Below are positions 11,762 to 20,869 of a stretch of 64,000 bases of DNA, piece by piece. Each line of letters opens with the position of its first letter. Position 1 is the stretch's first letter. The notes below the pieces were generated by a model that saw only the letters and a program-made list of their open reading frames with translations, ran no database searches and was not told where the DNA came from. Source of the DNA: Streptococcus mitis NCTC 12261 (lineage in GTDB: Bacteria > Bacillota > Bacilli > Lactobacillales > Streptococcaceae); the NCBI RefSeq assembly GCF_000148585.2, contig NZ_CP028414.1, positions 921,501-985,500 on the forward strand, read 5' to 3'. A program made the translations under genes and the position numbers.

Positions 11762-12885
11762 GATAATCTCCCTTTAAAGTCTTGATAACCAAAAGATTTG
11801 ACTAATCTGCAGTCACCCTGCTCATCCATGAGATAGAGACTTGGCAATCCAATACCATTAAAGGTATTATTTTTGACAAATGAGTAAATAGCCATATCTT
11901 CAAAATAAAGTCTATCACCGATTTGAACTGGATTTTCAAAGCTATAATCACCAATCACATCTCCTGTCAGACAGGTATTGGAAGAAAGTCTATAGGTATG
12001 GGCTTTTTCCTGAGCGGCAAATCCATTTCTCAAAGGTGGACGATAGGGCATCTCAAGTACATCAGGCATATGGCAGGTCGCAGAGGCGTCTAAAACCAAG
12101 ATTTCCATACCGTTTTCGACAATATCCAATACTTCAGTTGCTAGATAACCTGCATTGAGCGCAATGGCTTCACCAGGCTCGATATAGATTTCAAGATTGT
12201 AAGTTTCTCGGATACGCTTGATCTCAGAAATCAGCAAATCTACATCATAGTCCTCTCTTGTGATGTGGTGTCCGCCCCCCATATTGAGCCATTTGACCTG
12301 ATGCAAATAGGCTCCAAATTGCTCTTCTACTGCTTTCAAAGTTGTCTCTAAATCATCTGCTCCCTGCTCGCAAAGGGTGTGAAAATGAAGACCATCCACC
12401 AAATCCAGCAAATCACTCGGTATCTTGTCTGAAGTTACTCCAAAACGGGAGCCAGGTGCACAAGGGTCATAGAGCGCGTGGTCACCTTGAGTTGAACACT
12501 GAGGGTTAAGTCGCAAACCCACGCTTACACCAGCATCCCGACAACGGGCCCCATGTTTACGCAACTGTCTCTCTGAGTTAAAGACGATATGATTTGTTAT
12601 CTCCAGCAATTCCTCCAAGTCCGCATCCTTAAAGGCTGGCGCAAATACATGGACTTCTCCTGGAAATTCTTCCCTAGCTAGCTTAGCTTCATAGAGTCCA
12701 CTGGCTGTCGTACCTGATAGATACTGGCTAATCAAGGGATAGGTTTTGTAGAGGGAATAAGCCTTCTGGGCAAGCAAAACCTTGCAACCAGCTTCTTCTT
12801 GTACATATTGTAAAATACGACAGTTGCCTTCTAACTTGGGCAAGTCAATGACATAGGCTGGCGTTGGTACTTGTTCTAGCTTCAT
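11758..12885 (-). CDS. nspC: Carboxynorspermidine/carboxyspermidine decarboxylase
   Basis: A 375-residue PLP enzyme of the alanine-racemase/ornithine-decarboxylase fold (fold type III). Lys41 in LAQKAYSLY is the Schiff-base lysine, and [13 protein letters not shown] is the glycine-rich phosphate-binding and substrate region. It decarboxylates carboxyspermidine to spermidine. It overlaps the upstream CASDH gene by one base (TAATG) and aguA by four. The combination with CASDH and the agmatine route marks the alternative spermidine pathway. Confidence 0.94.
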   Translation of the reverse strand: MKLEQVPTPAYVIDLPKLEGNCRILQYVQEEAGCKVLLAQKAYSLYKTYPLISQYLSGTTASGLYEAKLAREEFPGEVHVFAPAFKDADLEELLEITNHIVFNSERQLRKHGARCRDAGVSVGLRLNPQCSTQGDHALYDPCAPGSRFGVTSDKIPSDLLDLVDGLHFHTLCEQGADDLETTLKAVEEQFGAYLHQVKWLNMGGGHHITREDYDVDLLISEIKRIRETYNLEIYIEPGEAIALNAGYLATEVLDIVENGMEILVLDASATCHMPDVLEMPYRPPLRNGFAAQEKAHTYRLSSNTCLTGDVIGDYSFENPVQIGDRLYFEDMAIYSFVKNNTFNGIGLPSLYLMDEQGDCRLVKSFGYQDFKGRLS

Positions 12886-14144
12886 TAGTCCACCATTTGT
12901 GGATTTTCAACCACAACCCAAGGCAAACCATACTCATTCAAAGCTTCCATGAATGGATCTGGATCCAATTCTTCAAGGTTATAAACTCCTGGTTGTTTCC
13001 AAGTACCGTTCATGACTAATTTTGTACCTATCATGGCTGGAACACCTGTTGTGTAAGAAATAGCTTGCGAACCAACTTCTGCGTAACATTCCTGATGGTC
13101 GCAGACATTGTAGATGTAGATGGTCTTTTCAACGCCATCTTTTACACCTGTAAAGATACATCCAATATTGGTTTTACCTACAGTACGTGGACCAAGGCTT
13201 GCAGGGTCTGGAAGCAAGGCTTTCAAAAATTGGATTGGAACAATTTCTTGGCCGTTAAAGTTAATGGTATCCGTACGAAGGAGACCGATATTTTCCAAAC
13301 ATTTCATGTGCGTCAAGTATGATTGACCAAAAGTCATAAAGAAACGAATGCGTTTGACACCTGGAATATTCTTGGCCAATGATTCAATTTCTTCATGGTG
13401 AAGGAGATACATATCTTTTTGTCCAACTTGAGGGAAATCATACTCACGCTTGATAGACATAGCTTCGACTTCGACCCATTTTCCATCTTCCCAGTAAGAA
13501 CCTGGCGCAGAAACCTCGCGTAGATTGATTTCTGGGTTGAAGTTTGTTGCAAACGGATAACCGTGGTCACCACCATTACAGTCTAAAATGTCGATATAGT
13601 GGATTTCATCAAAATAGTGTTTGAGGGCATAGGCTGAAAAGACACTAGTCACACCTGGGTCAAAACCTGAACCAAGAAGAGCGGTCAAGCCTGCTTCCTT
13701 GAATTTCTCCTGATAAGCCCATTGCCATGAGTAGTCAAAGTAGGCTGTAAAACCAAGTTCCTTGCAACGTTTCTCATAAATAGCACGCCATTCAGGATCT
13801 TCCGTATCCTCGGCTTCGTAGTTAGCTGTATCGATATAGTGAACACCTGTTGCCAAACAAGCGTCCATAATGGTTAAATCTTGATATGGTAGTGCTACGT
13901 TCAAAACTGCTTCTGGCTTGTAGCTTTCAATCAGGGCAATTACTTCTTCAACCTTATCTGCATCAAGAGCAGCTGTCTCAATCTTTGTACTTGTTTTGCC
14001 TTCCAGTTTAGCCTTCAAGTCATCACATTTTGACTTAGTACGGCTAGCAATCATAATTTCTGTAAAGGTTTCGCTATCTTGGCAAATCTTTGAAATAGCA
14101 ACTTGGGCAACGCCCCCACATCCAATAACTAGTAAACGACTCAT
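12885..14144 (-). CDS. Carboxyspermidine dehydrogenase (saccharopine dehydrogenase family)
   Basis: A 419-residue NAD(P)-dependent reductase of the saccharopine dehydrogenase/Lys1 family. The N-terminal Rossmann motif is VIGCGGVAQVA (residues 6-16). Proteins of this type next to nspC condense putrescine with aspartate semialdehyde and reduce the product to carboxyspermidine. Genomes often annotate it as saccharopine dehydrogenase, but no lysine-catabolism genes are nearby and the nspC coupling argues for CASDH. It overlaps speE by four bases. Confidence 0.9.
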   Translation of the reverse strand: MSRLLVIGCGGVAQVAISKICQDSETFTEIMIASRTKSKCDDLKAKLEGKTSTKIETAALDADKVEEVIALIESYKPEAVLNVALPYQDLTIMDACLATGVHYIDTANYEAEDTEDPEWRAIYEKRCKELGFTAYFDYSWQWAYQEKFKEAGLTALLGSGFDPGVTSVFSAYALKHYFDEIHYIDILDCNGGDHGYPFATNFNPEINLREVSAPGSYWEDGKWVEVEAMSIKREYDFPQVGQKDMYLLHHEEIESLAKNIPGVKRIRFFMTFGQSYLTHMKCLENIGLLRTDTINFNGQEIVPIQFLKALLPDPASLGPRTVGKTNIGCIFTGVKDGVEKTIYIYNVCDHQECYAEVGSQAISYTTGVPAMIGTKLVMNGTWKQPGVYNLEELDPDPFMEALNEYGLPWVVVENPQMVD

Positions 14145-15001
14145 TTTTTTCCTTCCTCTTCTTCTAAAATGTCTTCTACATACTTAGGCAACATGAAGGC
14201 CCCCACATGTAAGTTTGCAGTGTAGTATTCTGTGAAAAGCTGGCGTTTTTTCCAGCCTTCCTTGTCAAAATCTTTGACAGGGTGGTATTTTTTCGATGCA
14301 AACCCAAATAACCAATAGCCAGCTGGACTGGTTGGAATATGGGCCTGATAGACCCGGCTGATTGGAAAGGCTTGATTGACCTTGCGATGCATACTTCGGC
14401 AAGCTGACTCATCCTCATCAAAGAAGGGACTCCCATGCTGGTAAATCATGATACCGTCTTCTTTCAGAGCCCTATAACTATTGCCGTAGAATTCCTTGGT
14501 AAAGAGCCCTTCCGTATGGCCAAACGGATCTGTCGCATCGTTGATGATAATATCGTAATCATCTTCGCAGTTTCGCAAAAAGCGTAGCCCATTTTGGTAG
14601 TAAATGGTAACACGAGGATCATCTAGCCCTGCAGCAAAGTCTGGGAAATACTCACGACAGACTTCAACCAACATCTCATCTGGTTCCACAATATCGATTT
14701 GTTCCAGCTCAGGATAGAGTGTTAATACTTGGGCGACACCGCCATCACCACCCCCAATAACCAATACTTTCTTGGGATTTGGGTGGACAGCCATGGGAAC
14801 GTGGACGGTCATTTCATTGTAGACAAAATCATCCGCATCTGAAAACAAGACATGCCCATTTAAAATCAGTATTTTCCCAAAAGCTGGTGTATCCAAGACT
14901 TCGATATCCTGCCATTCACTTTTACCAGCGTAGAGTTGCTTGGCTGTTCTCAGGGACAATTTCACATCTGGAGTATGAACTTCAGAAAACCATAAATCCA
15001 T
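14141..15001 (-). CDS. speE: Spermidine synthase (aminopropyltransferase)
   Basis: A 286-residue aminopropyltransferase. The nucleotide-binding GGGDGG motif is at residues 83-88, and the catalytic region INDATDPFGHTEGLF lies near residue 155. It normally transfers aminopropyl from decarboxylated S-adenosylmethionine to putrescine. No S-adenosylmethionine decarboxylase gene is in this operon or window. Its presence beside CASDH/NspC, which make spermidine by another route, is therefore notable; the true acceptor may differ. It starts one base after speA ends. Confidence 0.93.
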   Translation of the reverse strand: MDLWFSEVHTPDVKLSLRTAKQLYAGKSEWQDIEVLDTPAFGKILILNGHVLFSDADDFVYNEMTVHVPMAVHPNPKKVLVIGGGDGGVAQVLTLYPELEQIDIVEPDEMLVEVCREYFPDFAAGLDDPRVTIYYQNGLRFLRNCEDDYDIIINDATDPFGHTEGLFTKEFYGNSYRALKEDGIMIYQHGSPFFDEDESACRSMHRKVNQAFPISRVYQAHIPTSPAGYWLFGFASKKYHPVKDFDKEGWKKRQLFTEYYTANLHVGAFMLPKYVEDILEEEEGKK

Positions 15002-16462
15002 CTAGTTCTCCTTTCTCTTAATGACGTTGATGTGATTGACCTCAGGATCTTCCGTCCCTTGGAGGGAGCAACCACGTTCCTTGGCAAATTGGATATAGTC
15101 TACAATTTCACGTATAATGCGTTCACCAGGAGCCAAGATAGGGATTCCTGGAGGGTAACACATAACAAATTCTCCACAGACTTGTCCAACAGAATCATCC
15201 AAGGTTAAACTTTTTCTTTCTGAATAGAAGGCTTCTTGTGGAGACAGCACTAACTCGGGCTGAATATATTCTCCAGCTATCAAGTCTTTTCCATCTCTCG
15301 AGTAAAGTCTCTTGATATCAGCCAAAGCACCGACCAAACGCTCGATGTCTTGGATACGATCACCAATCGAAATATAGGCCAAGATATTGCCAATATCACC
15401 AAACTCAATCTGAATGTCATATTCGTCTCGTAGGAGGTCATAAACCTCGATACCTGTTAAGCCAATCCCCTGAGTGTAAACTGACAGCTTGGTTACATCA
15501 AAATCACAGACCGACACACCATCTATTAACTCTTTTGAGTAAGCATAGTAACCGCCAATGGCATTAATTTCACGACGAGCGTACTCGGATAGCTCAATGA
15601 CCTTCTCAAACGACTCTTTACCACGAAGAGCCAAGTTGCGACGCGAAATATCCAGACTAGCCATCAACAAATAAGAGGCGGATGTTGACTGGGTAAGATT
15701 GATAATCTGACGTACGTATTCAGGATTCATCTGCTCCCCGATTAAAAGAAGCGAACTTTGGGTCAAACTCCCACCAGACTTATGCATAGAAACTGCTGCC
15801 ATATCAGCACCTGCATCCATAGCAGAAATTGGAAGTTTATCAGTAAAATGTAAGTGCGCCCCGTGGGCCTCATCTACCAAAACCATCATGCCAGCTTCAT
15901 GAGCCATTTCTGTCAACCCCTTTAGGTCTGAACAGATTCCGTAGTAAGTAGGATTGTTAATCAAAATGGCCTTGGCATCTGGATGGTCCTTTATGGCCTG
16001 TGCTACTCGGTCATTTTCAAGACCTAAAGCGATACCAATTTTAGGATCCACACTCATCTCGATATAGATGGGAATGGCACCACATAGAACCAGCGCATTG
16101 ATAGCAGATTTGTGGACATTTCGTGGCAGAATAATCTTATCTCCTGCCTTGCAGGTTGCGAGAATCATAGTCTGCACCGATGAAGTTGTTCCTCCAATCA
16201 TGAGAAAGGCATGGCTAGCTCCAAAAGCATCAGCTGCTAGCTCCTCTGCATCCCGAATAATCGAAATGGGGTGACCTAAATTATCCAAGGGTTTCATCGA
16301 ATTGACATCAATGCCTACACATTTTTCTCCTAAGAGTTCGACAAGTTCTGGATTTCCTCGTCCACGCTTGTGACCTGGAACATCAAAGGGAACAATCCTT
16401 TTCTTGCGTAACTTCACCAAGGCCTCATAAATTGGAGCTTGGTTTTGATCTAACTCTTTCAA
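15002..16462 (-). CDS. speA: Arginine decarboxylase (Orn/Lys/Arg decarboxylase family)
   Basis: A 486-residue fold-I PLP decarboxylase of the short Orn/Lys/Arg type. The PLP lysine is in SMHKSGGSL near residue 227, preceded by VDEAHGAHLH. Often annotated as lysine decarboxylase (cad), but the downstream agmatine deiminase and carbamoylputrescine amidase imply that its product is agmatine, and pneumococcal work supports arginine decarboxylase activity. Translation starts at an unusual TTG (16460-16462) with AAGGAG at good spacing; the ATG eight bases upstream is out of frame. It is the first gene of the polyamine operon. Confidence 0.93.
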   Translation of the reverse strand: MKELDQNQAPIYEALVKLRKKRIVPFDVPGHKRGRGNPELVELLGEKCVGIDVNSMKPLDNLGHPISIIRDAEELAADAFGASHAFLMIGGTTSSVQTMILATCKAGDKIILPRNVHKSAINALVLCGAIPIYIEMSVDPKIGIALGLENDRVAQAIKDHPDAKAILINNPTYYGICSDLKGLTEMAHEAGMMVLVDEAHGAHLHFTDKLPISAMDAGADMAAVSMHKSGGSLTQSSLLLIGEQMNPEYVRQIINLTQSTSASYLLMASLDISRRNLALRGKESFEKVIELSEYARREINAIGGYYAYSKELIDGVSVCDFDVTKLSVYTQGIGLTGIEVYDLLRDEYDIQIEFGDIGNILAYISIGDRIQDIERLVGALADIKRLYSRDGKDLIAGEYIQPELVLSPQEAFYSERKSLTLDDSVGQVCGEFVMCYPPGIPILAPGERIIREIVDYIQFAKERGCSLQGTEDPEVNHINVIKRKEN

Positions 16463-16853
16463 GACATACTCCTTTCCATATTTTTAGGACCTTATGAAAA
16501 CTAAGGAACTAAAGGTTGACTCATGAAAAAAGAGCAGGTTTTCACCTGCTCTGCAATCTTCTGACGTTTTTATGTTTGTTTCTGTTGAGTATGTCTGTTC
16601 CCGATGTTTCCTAACTCTCTAGTAGCAAATATTACGTACTTTATTGATCGTTTCACAAGATGACGTGTGCTTTCACCACACTAAAAATTTATGAATTAGG
16701 ACAAGTGTCCTAACATCAACTTATAAAAGTAGGCTTTTAACCCTATCAATAATGTGGTTTTTCAACCACGCTTCGGCATTCAACCCTGCCTGTCCGTAGG
16801 CATTTTTTACTCGGGTTTATATTTGCTAGAAAACATCATCTCATTTTCTAAGC
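16463..16853 (-). ncRNA. Long structured 5' leader of the speA operon
   Basis: From the predicted start point (~16853) to the speA TTG is about 390 nt with no long ORF. The core, 16623-16828, is closed by a terminal stem: TAGCAAATAT near the RNA 5' side pairs with ATATTTGCTA. Inside are at least four hairpins: AACCC/GGGTT enclosing GCCT/AGGC, GTGGTT/AACCAC, TTAGGAC/GTCCTAA, and GTGTG/CACAC. An intrinsic terminator follows at 16525-16551. I found no match to lysine, T-box, M-box, SAM or ykkC consensus elements. A cis-acting switch for arginine or a polyamine is my inference; a stable sRNA processed from the leader is the alternative. Confidence 0.6.
16525..16551 (-). terminator. Intrinsic terminator inside the speA leader
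   Basis: On the minus strand GAGCAGGT-GAAA-ACCTGCTC forms a perfect 8-bp hairpin with a GAAA loop followed by six T. It lies 62 bases before the speA start codon, so it must be bypassed for the operon to be expressed. Confidence 0.88.
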
Positions 16854-16859
16854 CCCATT

Positions 16860-16888
16860 ACTATATCATGTTTTCAAGAACTTGTAAA
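16860..16888 (-). promoter_or_regulatory. Promoter of the speA operon
   Basis: On the minus strand, -35 TTTACA (16883-16888) and -10 TATAGT (16860-16865) are separated by exactly 17 bp. The predicted start is near 16853. The interval from here to the VIT promoter (16889-17123) is AT-rich with nothing else recognised. Confidence 0.65.
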
Positions 16889-17123
16889 GCGTTTTACGGA
16901 AAAAATATAAAAAGGTTCGCAAAATAGTTAGATTTTACTCGATTTAACAATGATTATTTTCTTGTAAACGATTATAAAGTGAACGAAATGATGATAGTAT
17001 TTAATTTAAAATTCTTTCATGCCATTCTATACTCTTACCCTTCTGTGTTTGATCGATTAGATAAGATGACGACATTTTTACATCATTAGAATAGTGCAAC
17101 TTTTTTCAGACAGTTTTAAAAGA

Positions 17124-17152
17124 TTGATTTCCCTATATTTTTCCTTTATACT
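17124..17152 (+). promoter_or_regulatory. Promoter of the VIT-family transporter gene
   Basis: TTGATT (17124-17129) and TATACT (17147-17152) are spaced by 17 bp, ending 20 bases before the start codon. Confidence 0.65.
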
Positions 17153-17171
17153 GGATCAAAAGGAGAATAGT

Positions 17172-17867
17172 ATGTCAGAAACAAATCACGAAATCGATTC
17201 AAATTTTGCAGGTCGTTTAAATATCCTGCGTGCGGGTGTTCTTGGTGCCAATGATGGAATTATTTCCATTGCTGGTGTGGTTATCGGGGTTGCTAGTGCT
17301 ACGAGTAATATCTGGATTATCTTTTTATCAGGATTTGCAGCTATCTTAGCTGGTGCCTTTTCGATGGCTGGTGGAGAATATGTATCTGTTTCAACTCAAA
17401 AAGATACCGAGGAAGCAGCCGTTGCGCGTGAGCAAGTCTTGCTAGACCAAGATATGGAACTAGCCAAAAAGTCTCTCTATGCAGCCTATATCCAAAATGG
17501 AGAATGTGAAACCTCTGCTCAACTCTTGACCAACAAAGCCTTTTTAAATAATCCGCTCAAGGCTTTGGTAGAGGAAAAATATGGGATAGAGTATGAAGAG
17601 TTTACCAATCCATGGCATGCTGCTATCTCTAGCTTTATTTCTTTTTTCCTTGGTAGCTTACCACCCATGCTTTCAATTACCATTTTCCCAAGTGAATACC
17701 GTATCCCTGCTACCGTCCTTATCGTCGGTGTGGCCCTTCTTCTCACTGGTTACACTAGTGCCAGACTTGGAAAAGCACCAACCAAAACAGCTATGATTCG
17801 GAACCTCGCTATTGGTCTCTTGACCATGGGAGTTACCTTCCTGCTCGGACAACTTTTCAGCATTTAG
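17172..17867 (+). CDS. VIT1/CCC1-family metal transporter
   Basis: A 231-residue membrane protein of the vacuolar iron transporter (VIT1/CCC1, DUF125) family, predicted to move Fe2+ or Mn2+ across the membrane. The N-terminus has the hallmark LNILRAGVLGANDGIIS, followed by GAFSMAGGEYVSV, then a charged cytoplasmic loop and three C-terminal membrane segments. The reading frame opens at 17094, but the ATG at 17172 has AAAGGAG and follows the promoter directly, so I use it. A single-gene unit ended by a strong terminator. Confidence 0.9.
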   Translation: MSETNHEIDSNFAGRLNILRAGVLGANDGIISIAGVVIGVASATSNIWIIFLSGFAAILAGAFSMAGGEYVSVSTQKDTEEAAVAREQVLLDQDMELAKKSLYAAYIQNGECETSAQLLTNKAFLNNPLKALVEEKYGIEYEEFTNPWHAAISSFISFFLGSLPPMLSITIFPSEYRIPATVLIVGVALLLTGYTSARLGKAPTKTAMIRNLAIGLLTMGVTFLLGQLFSI

Positions 17868-17877
17868 AATACAAGAA

Positions 17878-17910
17878 ATACCTCGATTTTGAAGTCGAGG
17901 TATCTTTTTT
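17878..17910 (+). terminator. Intrinsic terminator after the VIT gene
   Basis: A 9-bp stem (ATACCTCGA and complement) is followed by CTTTTTT. It also touches the stop codon of the convergent permease gene at 17909. Confidence 0.88.
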
Positions 17911-19897
17911 ACATTTGGACAATCTTGCGATAACTTCTTGAAGTAATCATGAAAATCAGCACATAGGCGATGAGGAAGATAGCGCAGATAGACAAGGTCA
18001 CAATCAACATCATATTCGTATCTATTACACCAATCACTTTTAAAATCAGACTAAGCATATGGTAGGCAAAGGCTAGATGTATGAAGGCAAAAAGCAAAGG
18101 AAGGAAGAAAACAGTTAAAACCTGTTTGTTGATGGTTTGCTTGATTTGCTTTTGATCTAAACCGACTTTCTGCAAGATAATAAAGCGTTCACGGTCTTCA
18201 TAGCCTTCAGAAATTTGTTTGTAATAGATGACCAGAACGGTTCCGACCATAAAGATAATGGATAGGAAAATACCGATAAAGAAGACACCACCAAAGAGGG
18301 CACTCATTTGAGCACTAGCATCTGCTAGATTGCTACCATACACATAGCTACCTTCAGTGTTTAATTGAGCATTAAACTTTTGTAAGTATTTTTCATATTC
18401 TTCAGCGACTTTGAGTTGTTCTTCTTCACTGATATTTACATTTATACCACCGTAAAGCTGATTATAGATAGCCGAATCTGGAAATTGGTCTAAAAATGCT
18501 TGTAAATCAGGTACAACAAGGTAATTGTAATCAGTAGTAAAAATATTAAACTGATTTGGGACATGGTTCACAATAAAATCTGTATTAAATTCTTCTTTTA
18601 CAGAAAATTGATGGTTATTTAGAGTTAGAGCTTTCTGTCCTTTCAGTCCATCATTCTTAGCGAAGAGGCCGACCTCATTGCCTGATAGAGAAAGCTTCTG
18701 ACCAGTCATATTTTCATAGTCTTTTTGGTCAAATACCATGAAGACTGTTTTAGGTTGGACACGATTTTGTCCCCTTTCAAAAATGGTTAACTTGGTTCCT
18801 TCTTGATTTGCAATACCAAAGTTACTGTAACGAAGCACTTCTTTCTCTTTGACACTATAACCTTTGTCACTTGCAAACTGGCTCAAGAGTTTGTCCAAAT
18901 CTTCTTTTTCAACATTTTGTCCAGTAATGCCAAAGTCATGCGGATTCATCACTTTTTTAAAGGATTCTGAAGCATTGAAAATGCTTGTCGCTGCAGACAT
19001 GGTAACCAAGACCATTGTTGACAAAATAGCGATTGTTGCTAATCCAACTGCATTTTTCTTCATACGGAAAATCAAGTTAGAGACTGAGATAAGGTTATTT
19101 GGTTGGTAATAGTATTTCTTATTTTTCTTTAAGATTTGGAGGAAAACGGTAATTCCTGCATTAAACAATAGATAAGTACCAAAGATAACCAGTAAAACAG
19201 CTAGGAAGAAGGTTGTTAGGGCTGTGAGAGGATCTTTTACAGTAAGGGCAAGATAGTAGCCAATCCCTAAACTTATGGAACCAAGAATAGTTTGTAGAGG
19301 TAGGAAACGACCTTTTTTCTCACCACTAGCTTTTTCACGAGAAAGCTGGAGGGCATTCATACGGGCGATTCGAAGGGCATTCAGGAACATGAGGCCTAGG
19401 AAAATCAATCCAAAGACAACAAGTACTGCAATGACAACATTCATTTGGAAGGTAGCGACCAGCTCAACCTTCAATTTCATCAGTTTGAGCAAGAAAGCGA
19501 AAATTAACTTATCAAACAAGGCTCCAATACCGATACCCGCTCCAACAGTTAGAATCCCAAATACCACTAACTCCTTAAAGGTCATACTGATAAGATGACG
19601 CTTTTCCAAGCCCAACATGCCATAAATTCCTAGTTCCTTGGAACGGTTCTTCATGACAAAACTATTGGCATAGAGGACGATAATGGCTGACGCAAGGGTG
19701 ACGACAAACATACCAAATCCAAGTGTAGCCTGAATGGTTGTTCCTCCACGGATTTCAGCAATCTTGGGATTGAAGGTTAGAGAGTAAAAGAGATAGGTGA
19801 CAGTGACTGCCAAGAGAACAGCCAGCGCAAAAGGATAGTAGAGTTTGCGGTTTTTAATCAAGTTCGATACCGCTAACTTATTGGTTAATCGAAACAT
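17909..19897 (-). CDS. BceB-type ABC transporter permease
   Basis: A 662-residue FtsX/MacB-type permease with the BceB/VraG architecture: about ten membrane helices and a large extracellular domain between roughly residues 305 and 530. Such permeases pair with an ATPase to free lipid II-cycle targets from bacitracin, nisin and similar peptides and to signal to a Bce-type sensor kinase. It follows the ATPase gene by one base. No two-component genes lie in this window, so its sensor would have to be encoded elsewhere. Confidence 0.92.
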   Translation of the reverse strand: MFRLTNKLAVSNLIKNRKLYYPFALAVLLAVTVTYLFYSLTFNPKIAEIRGGTTIQATLGFGMFVVTLASAIIVLYANSFVMKNRSKELGIYGMLGLEKRHLISMTFKELVVFGILTVGAGIGIGALFDKLIFAFLLKLMKLKVELVATFQMNVVIAVLVVFGLIFLGLMFLNALRIARMNALQLSREKASGEKKGRFLPLQTILGSISLGIGYYLALTVKDPLTALTTFFLAVLLVIFGTYLLFNAGITVFLQILKKNKKYYYQPNNLISVSNLIFRMKKNAVGLATIAILSTMVLVTMSAATSIFNASESFKKVMNPHDFGITGQNVEKEDLDKLLSQFASDKGYSVKEKEVLRYSNFGIANQEGTKLTIFERGQNRVQPKTVFMVFDQKDYENMTGQKLSLSGNEVGLFAKNDGLKGQKALTLNNHQFSVKEEFNTDFIVNHVPNQFNIFTTDYNYLVVPDLQAFLDQFPDSAIYNQLYGGINVNISEEEQLKVAEEYEKYLQKFNAQLNTEGSYVYGSNLADASAQMSALFGGVFFIGIFLSIIFMVGTVLVIYYKQISEGYEDRERFIILQKVGLDQKQIKQTINKQVLTVFFLPLLFAFIHLAFAYHMLSLILKVIGVIDTNMMLIVTLSICAIFLIAYVLIFMITSRSYRKIVQM

Positions 19898-19898
19898 A

Positions 19899-20657
19899 CT
19901 AATTCACCTCGCTTGCCATGACAGTCAAGGTATCAGAGATTTCTTGGAACATCTGACGCTCTGTCTTCTCTCCACGGTAGATTTGATTGTAAAGAATGCC
20001 GTCTTTGATAAAGAGCACGCGCTTGGCTCTGCTAGCTGCTGCCGTTGAGTGAGTTACCATGAGAATAGTTTGGCCGCGCTCATTGATTTCATCAAAGACA
20101 TCAAGTAAGGCTGCAGATGATTTGGAGTCAAGGGCTCCTGTTGGCTCATCCGCAAGGAGAATTTCAGGTTCTGTGATGATGGCGCGTGCTACTGCTACAC
20201 GCTGTTTCTGACCACCAGAAATCTCGTAAGGGTACTTCTCTTGCAATTGGTTGATACCTAGATTCTCAGCTGTCACCACCAATTTCTTCATCATCTCCGT
20301 AATGGGTCTTCTTGACAAGACAAGCGGAAGCAAGATATTATCCTTGACAGAAAGCGTATCTAGCAAGTTAAAGTCTTGGAAGACAAAGCCTAATTTTTCA
20401 CGACGGAAGCTAGAAGCCTGTGAATTTTTAATGGTTGCTGTGTCTGTTCCATTAAGATAAACCTGCCCACGACTTGGTTTATCCAGCATAGCTAGAATAT
20501 TGAGAAGAGTGGATTTACCAGAACCAGACTCACCCATGATGGCAACGTAGTCACCCTTTTCTACGGTAAAGTGAATATCCTTGAGGGCTTCTACTTGGTT
20601 GCCCTGAAAACGAGTTTTATAAATTTTTTGAACGTGTTTTACATCTAAAAGTGTCAT
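19899..20657 (-). CDS. BceA-type ABC transporter ATP-binding protein
   Basis: A 252-residue ATPase, partner of the BceB-type permease. Walker A GESGSGKST is at residues 42-50; the signature is ISGGQKQRV and Walker B is ILLADEPTGALDS. The frame extends upstream to 20714, but the ATG at 20657 has AAAGGAG six bases before it and gives the normal BceA N-terminus, so I start there. The extra upstream codons overlap a separate 36-codon ORF in another frame. Confidence 0.94.
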   Translation of the reverse strand: MTLLDVKHVQKIYKTRFQGNQVEALKDIHFTVEKGDYVAIMGESGSGKSTLLNILAMLDKPSRGQVYLNGTDTATIKNSQASSFRREKLGFVFQDFNLLDTLSVKDNILLPLVLSRRPITEMMKKLVVTAENLGINQLQEKYPYEISGGQKQRVAVARAIITEPEILLADEPTGALDSKSSAALLDVFDEINERGQTILMVTHSTAAASRAKRVLFIKDGILYNQIYRGEKTERQMFQEISDTLTVMASEVN

Positions 20658-20671
20658 GAGAATCTCCTTTC

Positions 20672-20782
20672 TTAATATCCCATCAAATGAAATGTTTCTT
20701 GCATCATTGCGCATCCCAGCTGAACACGCTCGATATCTTTATTGCTTGGTTTTCTAGTTTTCTTATGTAAGATTTGTTTCAT
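20672..20782 (-). CDS. 36-residue small protein upstream of the Bce-type ABC pair
   Basis: ATG at 20782 has a good Shine-Dalgarno (AAAGGAG, 7 bases away) and the frame ends in TAA 14 bases before the ATPase start. The protein begins MKQILHKKTRKPSNKDIERV and continues with QLGCAMMQETFHLMGY: a basic N-half and an amphipathic C-half with one Cys, without a membrane helix. I do not recognise it. Position and ribosome-binding site suggest real translation, either as a small accessory peptide of the transporter or as a translational leader. Confidence 0.6.
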   Translation of the reverse strand: MKQILHKKTRKPSNKDIERVQLGCAMMQETFHLMGY

Positions 20783-20869
20783 GATGTTACTCCTTTGTTC
20801 TTTATGAGTCTAGTTTACATCAAAAAAAGACCGCTTGCCATAACCTAACCTTACAAAAGAGACTTTAAT

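Noticed and set aside
16623..16828. 6S RNA, lysine riboswitch, T-box or M-box identity for the speA leader core
   Set aside because: The core has several side-by-side hairpins rather than the single long rod with a central bubble of 6S RNA, and it lacks the conserved sequence blocks of the riboswitch classes. Kept as unassigned.
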